Positions 24,088 to 33,559 are shown, numbered from the stretch's first letter. The stretch: DNA of 64,000 bases from CBDDDW01 sp965226805 (GCA_965226805.1 CBDDDW010000023.1:62001-126000), one strand, 5' to 3'. Numbers and translations: made by a program. The notes: generated by a model not told the origin, from the sequence alone.

Positions 24088-25641
24088 ATGAATTACGACG
24101 TAATCGTGGTCGGGGCCGGGTCCGCGGGAGGAGTCTTGGCCGCCCGCCTGTCCGAGGACCGATCGTGCTCGGTTCTACTCCTGGAGGCTGGCCCCGACTA
24201 CCCTGACCTGGAGTACCTTCCCGACGATCTGAAGTACGGGTACACCGATGCAGGCCTGGCGAGAGGAGCTCCCCACAACTGGTCTTTCACGGGGGTGGCG
24301 ACCCAAGACCAGGACGAGCCCATGGCCGTGCGTCGTGGCAGGGTCGTCGGCGGCTCTAGCGCCATAAATGGGCCGGGTCCGCTTTTCATCCGGGGCATCC
24401 CAGAAGACTATGACGGCTGGGCGAAGGCGGGCAACGACGAGTGGTCCTTTGAAGAGGTCCTACCCTACTTCAGGAAACTAGAGACTGACCTGGACATCAG
24501 GGACGATTTCCACGGCTCGGATGGGCCGATTCCCGTCCGACGGCACAAACCCGAATCCTGGCTGTCCGTCCAGAGGGCTTTCTACCGGGCCTGCATCGAC
24601 GCCGGCTTTCCCGAACACGCCGACATCAACAACCCGGAGTCTTCCGGAGTGAGCCCCAGGGCTGAAAATAACGTAGACGGTGTCCGGATGAGCACCGCCC
24701 TGACCTACATCAACCCCAATCGCCACCGCCTCAATCTAACCATCAAGCCCAACGCTCACGTCACTCGGATCCAGCTCGAAGGGAAGCTGGCGACGGGAGT
24801 GGAGGTCGTGAGCGGAGGGCAGAAGTTCACCGCGGAAGGAAACGAAATCGTGCTGAGCGCGGGAGCCGTCGGGTCGCCCCAACTACTGATGCTCTCGGGT
24901 CTAGGACCCTCTGAGCATTTGCGATCCTTGGAAATTCCCGTGGCCCACAGCCTGCCGGGCGTGGGCCAAAACCTGCGAGATCACAGCGGAGTTGGGATAC
25001 GAATGCGCGCGAAGCCGGGGCTGCCGATGGACCTTCACGCACCAAGGCTCCAGGTCTGCCTTCGCTACACTGCGGAGGGCTCCTCCACACGCAACGACAT
25101 GATGATCCTACCTTTCTCCCTGTCCACAAATGTTCAGGAGGGTGGGGACCCCACCGACGTGGAGGGTATTCGCATAAAAAGTTACCTTTACCTGGCCCTT
25201 GGGGCCGGTGAGCTTTGCCTCACATCCACAGACCCCTATGTGCAGCCCCATCTGGACTACCGGTACCTTGAGCACCCATAGGACCGGCAACGGCTGCGAG
25301 AGTCGGTACGGCTGGCGATGCGGCTTCTAGAGCACGATGAGCTGCAGGACATGGTCGCGGAGAGAATCACTCCCACCGACAGTGACCTGATGTCAGACAA
25401 AGCGTTGGATAGCTGGCTACTGAAGAACGCGTCGACCACCCACCATATCTCAGGAACCTGCAAAATGGGGCCGGCGTCGGATCCAATGGCGGTGGTAGAC
25501 CAGAGGTGCCGGGTTCACGGTCTGGAGAATCTCCGGGTGGTAGACGCATCGGTGATGCCCGACTGCGTGCGGGCCAACACCAACGCGACGGTGCTTATGA
25601 TAGGTGAACGGGCCGCGGATTTTATCAAAGCCAAAATCTGA
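24088..25641 (+). pseudogene. GMC (choline dehydrogenase-type) oxidoreductase with in-frame TAG
   Basis: 517 codons from ATG at 24088 (GAGGGAG upstream), interrupted by TAG at 25279-25281. The FAD-binding motif is VVGAGSAGGVLAARLSED. GRVVGGSSAINGPGPLFIRG is GMC signature 1, and LSAGAVGSPQLLMLSGLG is signature 2. After the TAG the same frame continues as DRQRLRESVRLAMRL, then HHISGTCKMG with the active-site His and ANTNATVLMIGERAAD. Homologs read straight through this Y-L-x-x-P-x-D-x-x-R-L-R segment, so one codon has become amber. The GlcG-like gene follows 22 bp later, so the operon was intact. The truncated product would lack the catalytic C-terminus. Confidence 0.87.
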
Positions 25642-25663
25642 AGCGAGAAAGAGGGGAGAAAGC

Positions 25664-26062
25664 ATGACTCTCACACTGGCCGAGGCCAACCGGGCCGTTG
25701 AGGCAGCGATAGCAAAGGCAAGAGAGTTTAACGTCGAGATCACGGTTGCAGTGTGCGACGCTGGAGGCCGTCTGGTCGCTTTCAACCGCATGGAAGGCGT
25801 CCTCGGCTGGGCTGCCAGTTACGGCACCATCGGCAAGGCCATGGCTTCGGCTGCCTTCGGAAGGCCGGGCCGAGAGCTTGTGGAGCGCGCGAATACCCCC
25901 GTGATACGGGGTATCATGGCCGCAGAGGGAGGAAACATGATTATCAGTCCAGGATCCGTTCCCATTATCCGCGAGGGCATTGTAGTGGGGGCTTGCGGAA
26001 TCGGGGCACCAACCCTCCAGCAAGAAGAGGATTGCGCTCAGGCCGCAGCCGACGCCGTATGA
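25664..26062 (+). CDS. GlcG/HbpS-like protein (DUF336)
   Basis: 132 aa from ATG at 25664, after GAGGGGAG. Heme- or cobalamin-binding sensor-like family, often encoded beside oxidoreductase or glycolate genes. Seen: LTLAEANRAVEAAIAKA, VAVCDAGGRLVAFNRMEG (about residues 28-45), AFGRPGRELVE and the glycine-rich C-terminal block VPIIREGIVVGACGIGAPTLQQEEDCAQAAADAV. Length matches the family. It follows the GMC gene by 22 bp and is probably its accessory protein. The role is inferred from context only. Confidence 0.88.
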   Translation: MTLTLAEANRAVEAAIAKAREFNVEITVAVCDAGGRLVAFNRMEGVLGWAASYGTIGKAMASAAFGRPGRELVERANTPVIRGIMAAEGGNMIISPGSVPIIREGIVVGACGIGAPTLQQEEDCAQAAADAV

Positions 26063-26129
26063 TGGGTCGAGCTAGAGGCCGGTGTCGTAATGAATCCGGC
26101 CGGGCGTATTGAGCACCTTCACATACTAG

Positions 26130-27331
26130 GGAACCTCTGAACAACTCGGCGCAAGCGTGGATGGGCAGAGTGGTTCCGTTCTTTGGAGACGTTCAGGCAT
26201 CTTTGTGACGTTCCAGGTCGTGGTTGAGGCGTTCAGACCGTGTCTGTTGTGGCCTCGAAGCGGCTTTTCGGAGCCATCGCGGCTCCCCGGCCCTGATTTG
26301 CGCACTGCGCCCCTCTCATGCCGCCAGACGGCGCTCTGCCGTCATCAAGTTGGCCAGCCCCAGTAGCAATGCCAGCCGTTGCGCGTTCTTAGCCAACCCT
26401 CGGTAGCGCACCTTGGCGTAGCCAAAGCGCCGCTTCACGTACAGGAACGGATGCTCCACTTTCGCTCTGACCGACGCTTTGCGCTTCTCCGCCAACGCCT
26501 CGTAGCTGCCAGGCTCCAGGTGACGTCGCCGGCCGGGCCTCATCGCCACTCGCCACTCCACATCCAACTCTCGATTCTCCAACCGCTTGTCCACTCCCTG
26601 ATACCCCGCATCCCCCCACACTCGTTTCTCTCCACCGTGCAGCAATCGGTGCGCTTCTGTCACATCATGCACGTTAGCTGGCGTCGTAGTCATGCTGTGT
26701 ACCACTCCCGTCTCAGCGTCAGCGCCTACGTGTACTTTCATCCCGAAGCGCCACTCGTTCCCCTTCTTCGTCTGGTGCATCTCAGGGTCTCGCTCACCCG
26801 CACGATTCTTCGTCGATGACGGCGCCTCTATGATGCTCGCGTCCACGATCATCCCCTCCCGAAGCCGCAGTCCCTGGGACTCCAGATGACGGTTGATCTC
26901 CTCGAACAGACTCTGCCCCAACTCATGCTCTTCCAGCAGATGGCGGAAGTTCAGAATCGTCGTCTCGTCCGGCAGCGGGCCCGACAGCTTCAACCCTACG
27001 AACCGTCTCACCGACTCGACCTCGTAGAGCATGTCCTCCATACCAGGATCGCTCAAGTTGTAGAACAACTGCACGCAGTGTATCCGCACCATCGCCGACA
27101 ACTCATATGGTCGACGGCCTCGGCCCGCCTTGGGATAGAACGGACGGATGCGCTCTTCCATCTGTTCCCACGGGATCAGAGCATCCATGCGCTCCAGGAA
27201 TATCTCCCGGCGGGTCTTGCGCTTCTTGCTCTCGTATTCCAAGTCCGCAAATGTTGGCTGGTCCATCAATTATCTCCCCGAACACAGTGCTATTCTCTAT
27301 GCTACTATGCCCAGACTTGTTCAGAGTATCC
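26130..27331 (-). mobile_element. IS5-family insertion sequence with CTAG target duplication
   Basis: 1202 bp. The ends are GGAACCTCTGAACAA (left) and, on the opposite strand, GGATACTCTGAACAA (right), 13 of 15 matching. Directly outside both ends is CTAG (26126-26129 and 27332-27335), the target duplication typical of the IS5 group. It separates the GlcG-like gene from the MFS gene without breaking either. Confidence 0.93.
26316..27266 (-). CDS. IS5-family DDE transposase
   Basis: 316 aa from ATG at 27266 (GGGGAG upstream; TTG one codon earlier is possible). The N-terminal DUF772-like part contains YELSAMVRIHCVQLFYNLSDPGMEDMLYE. The catalytic core shows REGMIVDASIIEAP (first Asp, about 141), VWGDAGYQG (second Asp, about 218) and VRAKVEHPFLYVKRRFGY with the Glu in the Y-x-x-x-R-x-x-x-E-type helix. 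It has no frameshift and is probably active. Confidence 0.92.
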   Translation of the reverse strand: MDQPTFADLEYESKKRKTRREIFLERMDALIPWEQMEERIRPFYPKAGRGRRPYELSAMVRIHCVQLFYNLSDPGMEDMLYEVESVRRFVGLKLSGPLPDETTILNFRHLLEEHELGQSLFEEINRHLESQGLRLREGMIVDASIIEAPSSTKNRAGERDPEMHQTKKGNEWRFGMKVHVGADAETGVVHSMTTTPANVHDVTEAHRLLHGGEKRVWGDAGYQGVDKRLENRELDVEWRVAMRPGRRRHLEPGSYEALAEKRKASVRAKVEHPFLYVKRRFGYAKVRYRGLAKNAQRLALLLGLANLMTAERRLAA

Positions 27332-27549
27332 CTAGTTATTCACGTCTCGTGAAAGGAGCCCACCGAAAGGGGTGCCGATGCATCTCTCACGCCCGTCATA
27401 TATGGCAGCGCCAAGGCCTTATGCATATTCATGCCACACTTTCAAACATCGCCAGGCCGAGCAGCTCTGGCGGTGATGGACGGAGGGCGCTCGGCTGGAG
27501 TGGAATAAAGGCTCCGTCAGCACGATTAGAGGCATAAATTGGAGAAGCG

Positions 27550-28884
27550 TTGAGTAGAGCCGCCTCCACTGGGTTCACGGCCCGGATGGCCTCCCGGGGC
27601 CCCTTCTACGGCTGGTGGATACTCCTAACACTCTGCGTTCTTATCTTCTACGTCGCTGGGACCGTCTGGTGGGGCTCCTCGGTCTTCTTTGCAGAGATCC
27701 TGGAGGAGTTCGGCTGGAGCCGCGCCAAGGGCTCCGTGGCCTTCACTCTGCAGAGCGCCGAGTCCGCGGGCCTGGCGGCGGTGGTCGGCCTCATCATCGA
27801 CCGCATAGGCGCCCGTCGACTGCTGACCGTCGGTATCGTGATCTCCTGTCTTGGCTTCCTCCTCTTGCGCAGGACCAACTCCCTCTGGTGGTTCTACGGC
27901 GCCTACTTCCTCCTTGCCATGGGCTCCAGCGGCGGCATATGGATCGTCTCCCATACTCTTCTGGTGCGCTGGTTCTACCGGCGGCGGGCTCGCGCCGTGA
28001 CCGTCCTCAGCCTGGTGCCCGGTCTTGGTGCTATGCTGATCGTTCCCGTGCTCAACGTGCTGATCCAGGGCCTGGGCTGGCGGGATACCATGGTCATTGC
28101 CGCGTTCGCGATATCGGTGCTGGTACTGCCCGTGCTGATGGTCGTCCGGGACTGGCCCGAGAGTGTCGGGCTCTATCCCGACGGTGCTGCCGCTCCTCCG
28201 GGCACCGGCGTTGTCGAGGGCTCCTCAGCTGCCGGCGCGCAGGACGAGCGGAGTTTCACAGTGCGAGAGGTGTTGCGCATGCGCACATTCTGGCTTTTGG
28301 CCACCGCTTTCGCTTTCTGGAACGTCGCCCACGGGGTGCAGCCTCACCTGTTTGTCGCCCTTGTTGGCTCCATGTCCCCCCAGAAGGCGGCTTTCCTTAT
28401 CGCTCTCGTCGCTGGCCTGGGCCTCGTAGGGCGATTCGGTTTCGGGTTCTTCTTCGATTTCGTGGACAAACGGCACCTGCTATCCTTCTGCGCCGCTACC
28501 ACGGCAGTCGGGCTGGGCTTCCTGGCCGCGCTGGTTGTGGCCTACTCGCGTGCCCCGTGGCTGGCGATCCCGTTCGTGGGATTTTTCGCGATCGGCTTGG
28601 GTGGAACCTTTCCCTTGAGAGTGTTGATCATCAGCGGCTACTTCGGACGGCAACACTTCGGCCCAGTCTTCGCTGCCCTCATGGCCGTATCCGCTTGGGG
28701 GTCCCTCATCGGGCCGGTTTTTGTCGGGTGGGCGTTCGATGCAACGGACTCCTACTTCACCGCCTTCGCCACCTGTAGCGTCCTGTTCCTTCTTTCGGTT
28801 CCTCTTTGCCTTATGGCGACCAACCCCCAGCTGGCAAGACCCCCTTCCCCCAGCTCTAGCCCGGCAAAAGAAGGAGAGGGGTAG
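27550..28884 (+). CDS. MFS transporter (monocarboxylate/oxalate-formate-like)
   Basis: 444 aa. Twelve hydrophobic segments in two sets of six with a loop at about 205-235. FYGWWILLTLCVLIFYVAGT begins helix 1, and DRIGARRLLTVG is the loop 2-3 MFS motif A. GLGWRDTMVIAAF closes the N-half; VREVLRMRTFWLLATAFAFWN begins the C-half, as in the OFA/monocarboxylate group. The TTG start has GGAG 5 nt upstream. It lies just downstream of the IS5 element, which may influence its expression. A substrate such as an organic acid is inferred from subfamily resemblance. Confidence 0.88.
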   Translation: MSRAASTGFTARMASRGPFYGWWILLTLCVLIFYVAGTVWWGSSVFFAEILEEFGWSRAKGSVAFTLQSAESAGLAAVVGLIIDRIGARRLLTVGIVISCLGFLLLRRTNSLWWFYGAYFLLAMGSSGGIWIVSHTLLVRWFYRRRARAVTVLSLVPGLGAMLIVPVLNVLIQGLGWRDTMVIAAFAISVLVLPVLMVVRDWPESVGLYPDGAAAPPGTGVVEGSSAAGAQDERSFTVREVLRMRTFWLLATAFAFWNVAHGVQPHLFVALVGSMSPQKAAFLIALVAGLGLVGRFGFGFFFDFVDKRHLLSFCAATTAVGLGFLAALVVAYSRAPWLAIPFVGFFAIGLGGTFPLRVLIISGYFGRQHFGPVFAALMAVSAWGSLIGPVFVGWAFDATDSYFTAFATCSVLFLLSVPLCLMATNPQLARPPSPSSSPAKEGEG

Positions 28885-29127
28885 GCTGCTTTTCGAGATA
28901 TGGCTTGCGCAAACTACGAAGTCTGCTGATCAAATCACCACGTACGAAGCCCTGAAGCCGGGAGTGCGGCCAAAGGTCGAATCGCAAGGTCCAAACCGTA
29001 ATGTGGTGGGCACGCGCTGTGGATCAGCTAGTAGCTTGCTCGATTATCAAGCCCTGAGTATCATTGCTGTAGGGTCCAGAGGGGAGGGGACGGTGTGAGA
29101 CCGCAGCCATACAGACCGGAGGAAAGC

Positions 29128-30249
29128 TTGACGATTGAAATCATTGGCATGATCGGCCCCAAGCGAGAAGGCGCCGGAGCAAAGGGTGCGGCTATCCAAT
29201 ATATCGGTGGTGGCATCGACCCCGACTATATCGTCGAGTTCTCAAGGGCCCACGAGGATAGCGGGTTCGACAAAGTGCTGGTGGGGCATACCTCCACTTC
29301 GTCGGACGGTTTCTCTGTGGCTATGCACGCCGCCAACCATACGTCTAGGCTCGGATACCTGATCGCCCACCGACCAGGCTTCGTCAGCCCGACGATGGCC
29401 GCCAGGAAGGTCGCCACCGTTGACCAGCTCACTAAAGGCCGTATCGCTCTGCACGTAATCAGCGGGGGAAGTGACGCGGAGCAACAACGAGACGGCGACT
29501 ACCAGGACCACGACGCCCGTTACCGGCGCTCGGAGGAGTTCATGGGGCTGCTCCGGAAGGTTTGGGCTTCAGATGAGCCTTTCGACCACGTCGGTGAGTT
29601 CTACAAAGTCGCCCGAGCGTACAGCGACATCAAGTGCTACCAACAGCCCCACGTGCCCCTCTACTTCGGCGGTGCATCGGCGGCGGCCATAAAAGTCGCC
29701 GCCAGCCAGTGCGACGTGTACGCCACCTGGGGTGAGCCTGTGGCGGAAGTCGAGCAGAAGATCGGCGACATGCGGGCGGCCGTGAAAAACGCCGGGCGAG
29801 ACCCCAGCTCCGTCCGCTTCTCCGTTTCCCTGCGGCTCATCCTGGGTGCAACGGAGGCGGAGGCTTGGGACAAGGCCCACGAGACATTGGACAGGGTCGT
29901 GGCATCGATCCAGCACTCCAAGGATGCCACGGCGAGAGCTCGACAGGCTGAGGGCGCCAGTCGGCTACTGGCGCTTGCGGACAGGGGAGACGTCCTCGAC
30001 GAGCGGCTCTACATGCCCATCGCAAAGGCTACAGGAGCCGCTGGGAACACCACAGCACTGGTCGGCACCACTGAGCAGGTCGTTGAGTCTTTGATGAGGT
30101 ATTACCGAGTTGGTTGCACTACCGTCCTGATAAGAGGGTTCGACCCGCTGAACGACGTAATTGATTTGGGCAAGGAGCTGATTCCCATGCTGCGCGACGA
30201 GGTGCATAAGTACGTCACCAGCACCCCGCAGGCAGCTCGTCTCATCTGA
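29128..30249 (+). CDS. LLM-class FMN-dependent monooxygenase (SsuD-like)
   Basis: 373 aa from a TTG (GGAGGA 4 nt upstream), which gives the SsuD-like N-terminus MTIEIIGMIGP; the earlier GTG at 29095 is less likely. The protein is a luciferase-fold oxygenase using reduced FMN. Seen: GFDKVLVGHTSTSSDGF, FVSPTMAARKVATVDQLTKGRIALHVISGG (about residues 90-119), RYRRSEEFMGLL and PLYFGGASAAAIKVAA. SsuD cleaves alkanesulfonates; relatives act on other sulfonates or on recalcitrant organics. An FMN reductase gene follows 21 bp later, giving the usual two-component system. The substrate is not determined by sequence. Confidence 0.92.
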   Translation: MTIEIIGMIGPKREGAGAKGAAIQYIGGGIDPDYIVEFSRAHEDSGFDKVLVGHTSTSSDGFSVAMHAANHTSRLGYLIAHRPGFVSPTMAARKVATVDQLTKGRIALHVISGGSDAEQQRDGDYQDHDARYRRSEEFMGLLRKVWASDEPFDHVGEFYKVARAYSDIKCYQQPHVPLYFGGASAAAIKVAASQCDVYATWGEPVAEVEQKIGDMRAAVKNAGRDPSSVRFSVSLRLILGATEAEAWDKAHETLDRVVASIQHSKDATARARQAEGASRLLALADRGDVLDERLYMPIAKATGAAGNTTALVGTTEQVVESLMRYYRVGCTTVLIRGFDPLNDVIDLGKELIPMLRDEVHKYVTSTPQAARLI

Positions 30250-30270
30250 AATCTCAGCTTTGATTCAGGC

Positions 30271-30813
30271 ATGACTACTGGCGAGAAAAAGAAGCGAGGG
30301 ACCGCCGTGGCCCTTCTGGGCAGCCCATTGCCCGGCTCGTCTTCGGGCAGGATCGCGGACCTGATCCTCAGCGGGCTCAGGGACCGGGGCTGGGAGACTG
30401 CCGGTATAGACCTCTCGGCCTTGCCCTCTGAGGCCCTTCTCGGCCGCCAGAGAAACGACCTGGTAGACTCTGCTATCACGATGGTGACGGAGGCGTCCAT
30501 CGTGATAACTGCAACACCGACCTACCGGGCGACCTACACGGGCCTGCTAAAGGTCTTCTTCGATTTGCTCCCTCCCGATTCGCTGGTCGGCTGCTTCGGA
30601 ATCCCCGTGCAGACCGGCGGAAGCCCACACCACTCTCTCGCCATCGAGTATGGGCTCCGACCCCTGCTGGGGAGTCTCGGCGCCCTGGTTTCCTCAAAGG
30701 GAATCTACGCCTGGGGCGAGCACTGGTCGGATGGCAAGCCGTGCCCAGAGCTTCAGGCCTGGATAGACGACGCGGTCCAGGAGGCCGTTTCAGCAACGCG
30801 GTCCCAGCGTTGA
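30271..30813 (+). CDS. NAD(P)H-dependent FMN reductase (SsuE-like)
   Basis: 180 aa. A flavodoxin-like fold supplying FMNH2 to the adjacent monooxygenase. Seen: ALLGSPLPGSSSGRIADLIL, the phosphate-binding loop, then ITATPTYRATYTGLLKVFFDLLP (about residues 78-100) and VGCFGIPVQTGGSPHHSLAIEYGLRPLLGSLGA. These blocks match SsuE/MsuE reductases. It is 21 bp downstream of the SsuD-like gene. No transport genes for sulfonates lie next to the pair. Confidence 0.9.
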   Translation: MTTGEKKKRGTAVALLGSPLPGSSSGRIADLILSGLRDRGWETAGIDLSALPSEALLGRQRNDLVDSAITMVTEASIVITATPTYRATYTGLLKVFFDLLPPDSLVGCFGIPVQTGGSPHHSLAIEYGLRPLLGSLGALVSSKGIYAWGEHWSDGKPCPELQAWIDDAVQEAVSATRSQR

Positions 30814-30944
30814 AGAGCTATTCGATTTCCCCCTCCCCGAAGCTCTCCGCTAGCCGGCGTAACTCGTAAAAGTCAGGCACGTCTTCGTAGCTTGGTGGAG
30901 ACGGGAGAGCGAACTCCCCGCCCAACAGGGCACTAGGAAAGAGG

Positions 30945-31658
30945 CTAATTGGACAACATGTACCGCACCAGCACAAGGGAGAACACCCCCGCCGCCACCA
31001 GGGTGAGGCAGTGGAACACTTCGTGATAGCCGAATACGTGGGGAAACGGATCGGGTCGGCGCGTCGCGTAGACGAGTGCCCCCAAAGAGTAAGTCAGTCC
31101 ACCTAGAAGGAGCAGGGCAAACGCTGAGAGGGGAAGGGACTGCCACAACTCGTACCCTGGAACGAGAGCTAGCCACCCCAGTGCGAGGTACGACCACGTC
31201 CGGAGCCGTCTGGACCCATCGACTAAAACGAGCGATTGTACGGCGCCGACCCCCGCCACGCCCCAGACAACCGACAAGACCGGGATACCCCAAGCGTCGC
31301 TAAGCGCCATGAGCGTGAACGGTGTAAAGGTGCCAGCGATAGAGAGGTAGATAGCGGCGTGGTCCAGGCGTTGAAGCCCGCTCCATCTGAGTATATGGTG
31401 GCCGGCGCTCATCGCGTAGACCAGCAGAAGCGACGCCCCAAAGATGGCGCCTCCGACGACAGCCCGGGGCGAATCAGCGATGAGGACGAACCACACAATG
31501 GCAAACGGCGAAAGCACCGCTCCGAGCAGGTGAACGTAACCCCTGAAGAGCGGTCGGGTTGAAGGAACCGGCATGGCGGGTGTGACGTTCATCGTGATAC
31601 AGGCCCGTGGGAAAGGCTCACTATCAGAGCCGGCCACCTCAGTCTCGTTTGGGAACAT
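30945..31658 (-). CDS. Hemolysin III/PAQR-family membrane protein
   Basis: 237 aa with seven hydrophobic segments. The metal-site motifs of the family are visible: SAGHHILRWSGLQRLDHAAIYLSIAGTFTPF (about residues 92-122) and GYHEVFHCLTL near the C-terminus, providing His and Asp ligands. The family includes bacterial hemolysin III and is linked to membrane energetics and fatty-acid signalling; hemolysis itself is rarely shown. The ATG at 31658 is 10 nt after the stop of the nuclease gene upstream, suggesting coupling; an internal ATG at 31592 is the alternative start. Confidence 0.88.
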   Translation of the reverse strand: MFPNETEVAGSDSEPFPRACITMNVTPAMPVPSTRPLFRGYVHLLGAVLSPFAIVWFVLIADSPRAVVGGAIFGASLLLVYAMSAGHHILRWSGLQRLDHAAIYLSIAGTFTPFTLMALSDAWGIPVLSVVWGVAGVGAVQSLVLVDGSRRLRTWSYLALGWLALVPGYELWQSLPLSAFALLLLGGLTYSLGALVYATRRPDPFPHVFGYHEVFHCLTLVAAGVFSLVLVRYMLSN

Positions 31659-31668
31659 GCCCAGATGC

Positions 31669-32196
31669 TCACCACAAGCACCCTGAACCTTCCCTCCGCG
31701 CCTTCCGCTCCAAGTTCACCAAAGTGTCCCTGTGCTGACCATCTCGCGTCCAGGCATGCGCAAATCCTTCTCTGATCAGCTTCTCGTCTATACTCTCCCC
31801 ATCCTCGGTATAGACATAGTATAACAACCGATCACCGGGGTCTCGTAGCCTAGGTCCCGTCTCCACTCTAACAGCTGCACCGGCTAGCTCTCGGAGTCGG
31901 TTCGTAGCCTCGCTGAAACATCGTTCACCTCTCTCAGGTGTATCAGCACCATAAAGCCGGACTCGCTGCCCCTGACCGGTGATAAATGTATCACCATCGA
32001 CTATCCTGGATACCGAGGTGGCTGGGCAGTCCTCGCAGCAGAGTGTGGTATCACAGTACCGATTGGTAGATTTACCTATCCGAGTGGGCTCCGACTGAGC
32101 GCATCCAGCCCCAATCGTGGCTAGTAGGGCCATCAGACCCAGAATGAAGTACCAGCCGTGGCATGCCACAATGGGGTAATCGTTCGAAGGGTCCAC
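31669..32196 (-). CDS. Staphylococcal nuclease-like (thermonuclease) lipoprotein
   Basis: 175 aa. The hydrophobic N-terminus ends LLATIGAGC, a lipobox, so the enzyme is probably anchored outside the cell. The nuclease core shows SRIVDGDTF, RVRLYGADTPERGERC and DRLLYYVYTEDG, corresponding to the catalytic Asp, Arg, Asp, Glu and Arg of SNase. EGFAHAW closes the fold. The extra Cys pairs CDTTLCCEDC before the core and CFSEA/GSGCLW may form disulfides. The GTG start has weak ribosome support. Likely role: nutrient nuclease; it lies in a reverse-strand group with an aldo/keto reductase and hemolysin III. Confidence 0.88.
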   Translation of the reverse strand: MDPSNDYPIVACHGWYFILGLMALLATIGAGCAQSEPTRIGKSTNRYCDTTLCCEDCPATSVSRIVDGDTFITGQGQRVRLYGADTPERGERCFSEATNRLRELAGAAVRVETGPRLRDPGDRLLYYVYTEDGESIDEKLIREGFAHAWTRDGQHRDTLVNLERKARREGSGCLW

Positions 32197-32218
32197 TAGC
32201 GATCAATTTCCCGCGATC

Positions 32219-33133
32219 TCACAGTATTTCCGGTACGATTCCAGCCTTGCTCAGGCGACGTTTGGCCTCTTCATAGGTGTCGTACGGCAGCGGGCCTTTT
32301 TGGGCAGCCCTTAGGTTGTCACGAAGGTGATCCGTGTTCAAGGTGCCCACAATAGTTGTATTCAAGTCTGGGTGCGTGAGCGTAAAGCGCAGGATGAACT
32401 CCATGAGTGTCATGCCACCAAGGAGGTCGTCCAATCCAGCTTGTCGCCACAGCACCCACGGCATTCCTTCTTGCTTTTCTTCTGATGGCGAGCCTTTCGC
32501 CACCCCTCCTCGGATCACAGTGCCTGCGCTGGCCTGAGCCGCATGGGTGATGGCCCCTTCGTGTTTTCGCTCCATCGCCGAATATGGTATTTGGAAGACG
32601 TCGAATACCCCCATCGCTATATGGTCTGACAAATCGGGCAACGTGGACGACATCCCAATGAATCGAATCTTTCCCTGCTGCTTCAGGTCGAGCAGCGTCG
32701 CTACGGAGTCGTTCTCTTCTAGCGTTTTCTTCGAGGGCCCGGCATGGAACTGGACGACATCTATATGGTCGGTTTTCATCCGGGCCAAGCTCTGGTGGAC
32801 ACCGGCCACGATGTTCTCCCGGGTGAAACTGTGCGGGCCCCGCCCCGGGCCAGGTGGTGTCCAGCCTACCAGACAACCGCATTTGGTGGCCAGGAGATAC
32901 TCAGAGCGCCTGTGCGAAATGAACCTTCCAATGAACTCCTCGCTCTGCCCGTAATCGATCGACGTGTCTATATAGTTGATGCCACTGTCGAGAACGGCGT
33001 TGAGGACTCTGTCCGCTTGCTCAGGTGTGATTTCGCGGCCTCGTGGAGGACCGCGGAGTTCCATGGCGCCAAAGCCCAACGCTGTGGCCTTCAATCCAGT
33101 ACGGCCTAGCTCCCGGGTTGCGAGCGTGGTCAT
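32219..33133 (-). CDS. Aldo/keto reductase
   Basis: 304 aa, an NADPH-dependent (beta/alpha)8 barrel. ATG follows GAGGAGGCGAAATC. It opens RELGRTGLKATALGFGAMEL. The catalytic tetrad is visible: Asp and Tyr in YIDTSIDYGQSEEFIGRF (about residues 52-70), Lys in LLATKCG and His in DVVQFHAG. The NADP site is suggested by RFIGMSS and the C-terminal LNTTIVGTLNTDHLRDNLRA. It reads like the subgroup acting on small carbonyl compounds. It is the first gene of a reverse group ahead of the nuclease gene, 22 bp away. Confidence 0.92.
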   Translation of the reverse strand: MTTLATRELGRTGLKATALGFGAMELRGPPRGREITPEQADRVLNAVLDSGINYIDTSIDYGQSEEFIGRFISHRRSEYLLATKCGCLVGWTPPGPGRGPHSFTRENIVAGVHQSLARMKTDHIDVVQFHAGPSKKTLEENDSVATLLDLKQQGKIRFIGMSSTLPDLSDHIAMGVFDVFQIPYSAMERKHEGAITHAAQASAGTVIRGGVAKGSPSEEKQEGMPWVLWRQAGLDDLLGGMTLMEFILRFTLTHPDLNTTIVGTLNTDHLRDNLRAAQKGPLPYDTYEEAKRRLSKAGIVPEIL

Positions 33134-33299
33134 GATTTCGCCTCCTCAACGTTAGTCGATCGGTCATGAATCTCCGTGAAAGATGTCGACTCCCAGTGTA
33201 CCGACTTGAGAGTAATGTTGCCAAATGTTTCCATTTCTCCATCTATCAAGGGCGAGGCCTTCCACGAAACCCGAATTTCAGATACAATTCGAGGTCCGG

Positions 33300-33337
33300 G
33301 CCGGCGTAGCTCAGTGGTAGAGCAGCGGTTTCGTAAA
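33300..33337 (+). pseudogene. tRNA-Thr(CGT) 5' half, candidate attL of a 27-kb segment
   Basis: 38 bp match a tRNA up to the anticodon loop: acceptor GCCGGCG, D-arm TAGCTCAGTGGTAGAGCA, then GCGGT-TTCGTAA with anticodon CGT and one base more. The 3' half and the acceptor partner are absent. TACAAT upstream (33283-33288) with a weak TTCCAC -35 resembles a tRNA promoter, so this may be the original chromosomal end. The same 38 bp recur at 60409-60446 on the same strand. Confidence 0.75.
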
Positions 33338-33559
33338 TAATTTACCTAATCTAGCAACGTGTTTTTTCGTGCCGGTCGTGCTTGAGATACAGAGGCACGT
33401 CACGGTGATGCGCACCGGAGTAGGCGGGGTCTCCCGTCGCGCGCCCAGCGCAGGGACCCAGAGAGTGTGGATTATCCACTTGGGTTCCGCTGTCGTACCG
33501 GTCGGCCTCAAGCCTGGCGTCGCGTTGGGCGTAAGGGGCGAGGGAAAGGAAGAGGAACG

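Noticed and set aside
21658..25641. Genome-wide amber recoding
   Set aside because: Intact genes such as cupredoxin 1, DUF971 and dnaN end in TAG, so TAG acts as a normal stop; only two interrupted genes were seen.
26130..27331. IS5 copy disrupting a gene
   Set aside because: Both flanks are spacer sequence with CTAG duplication; neighbouring genes are whole.
33300..33337. Complete tRNA-Thr gene
   Set aside because: Only the 5' half up to the anticodon loop exists; the following sequence cannot pair with the D-arm or acceptor stem. The same applies to the copy at 60409.
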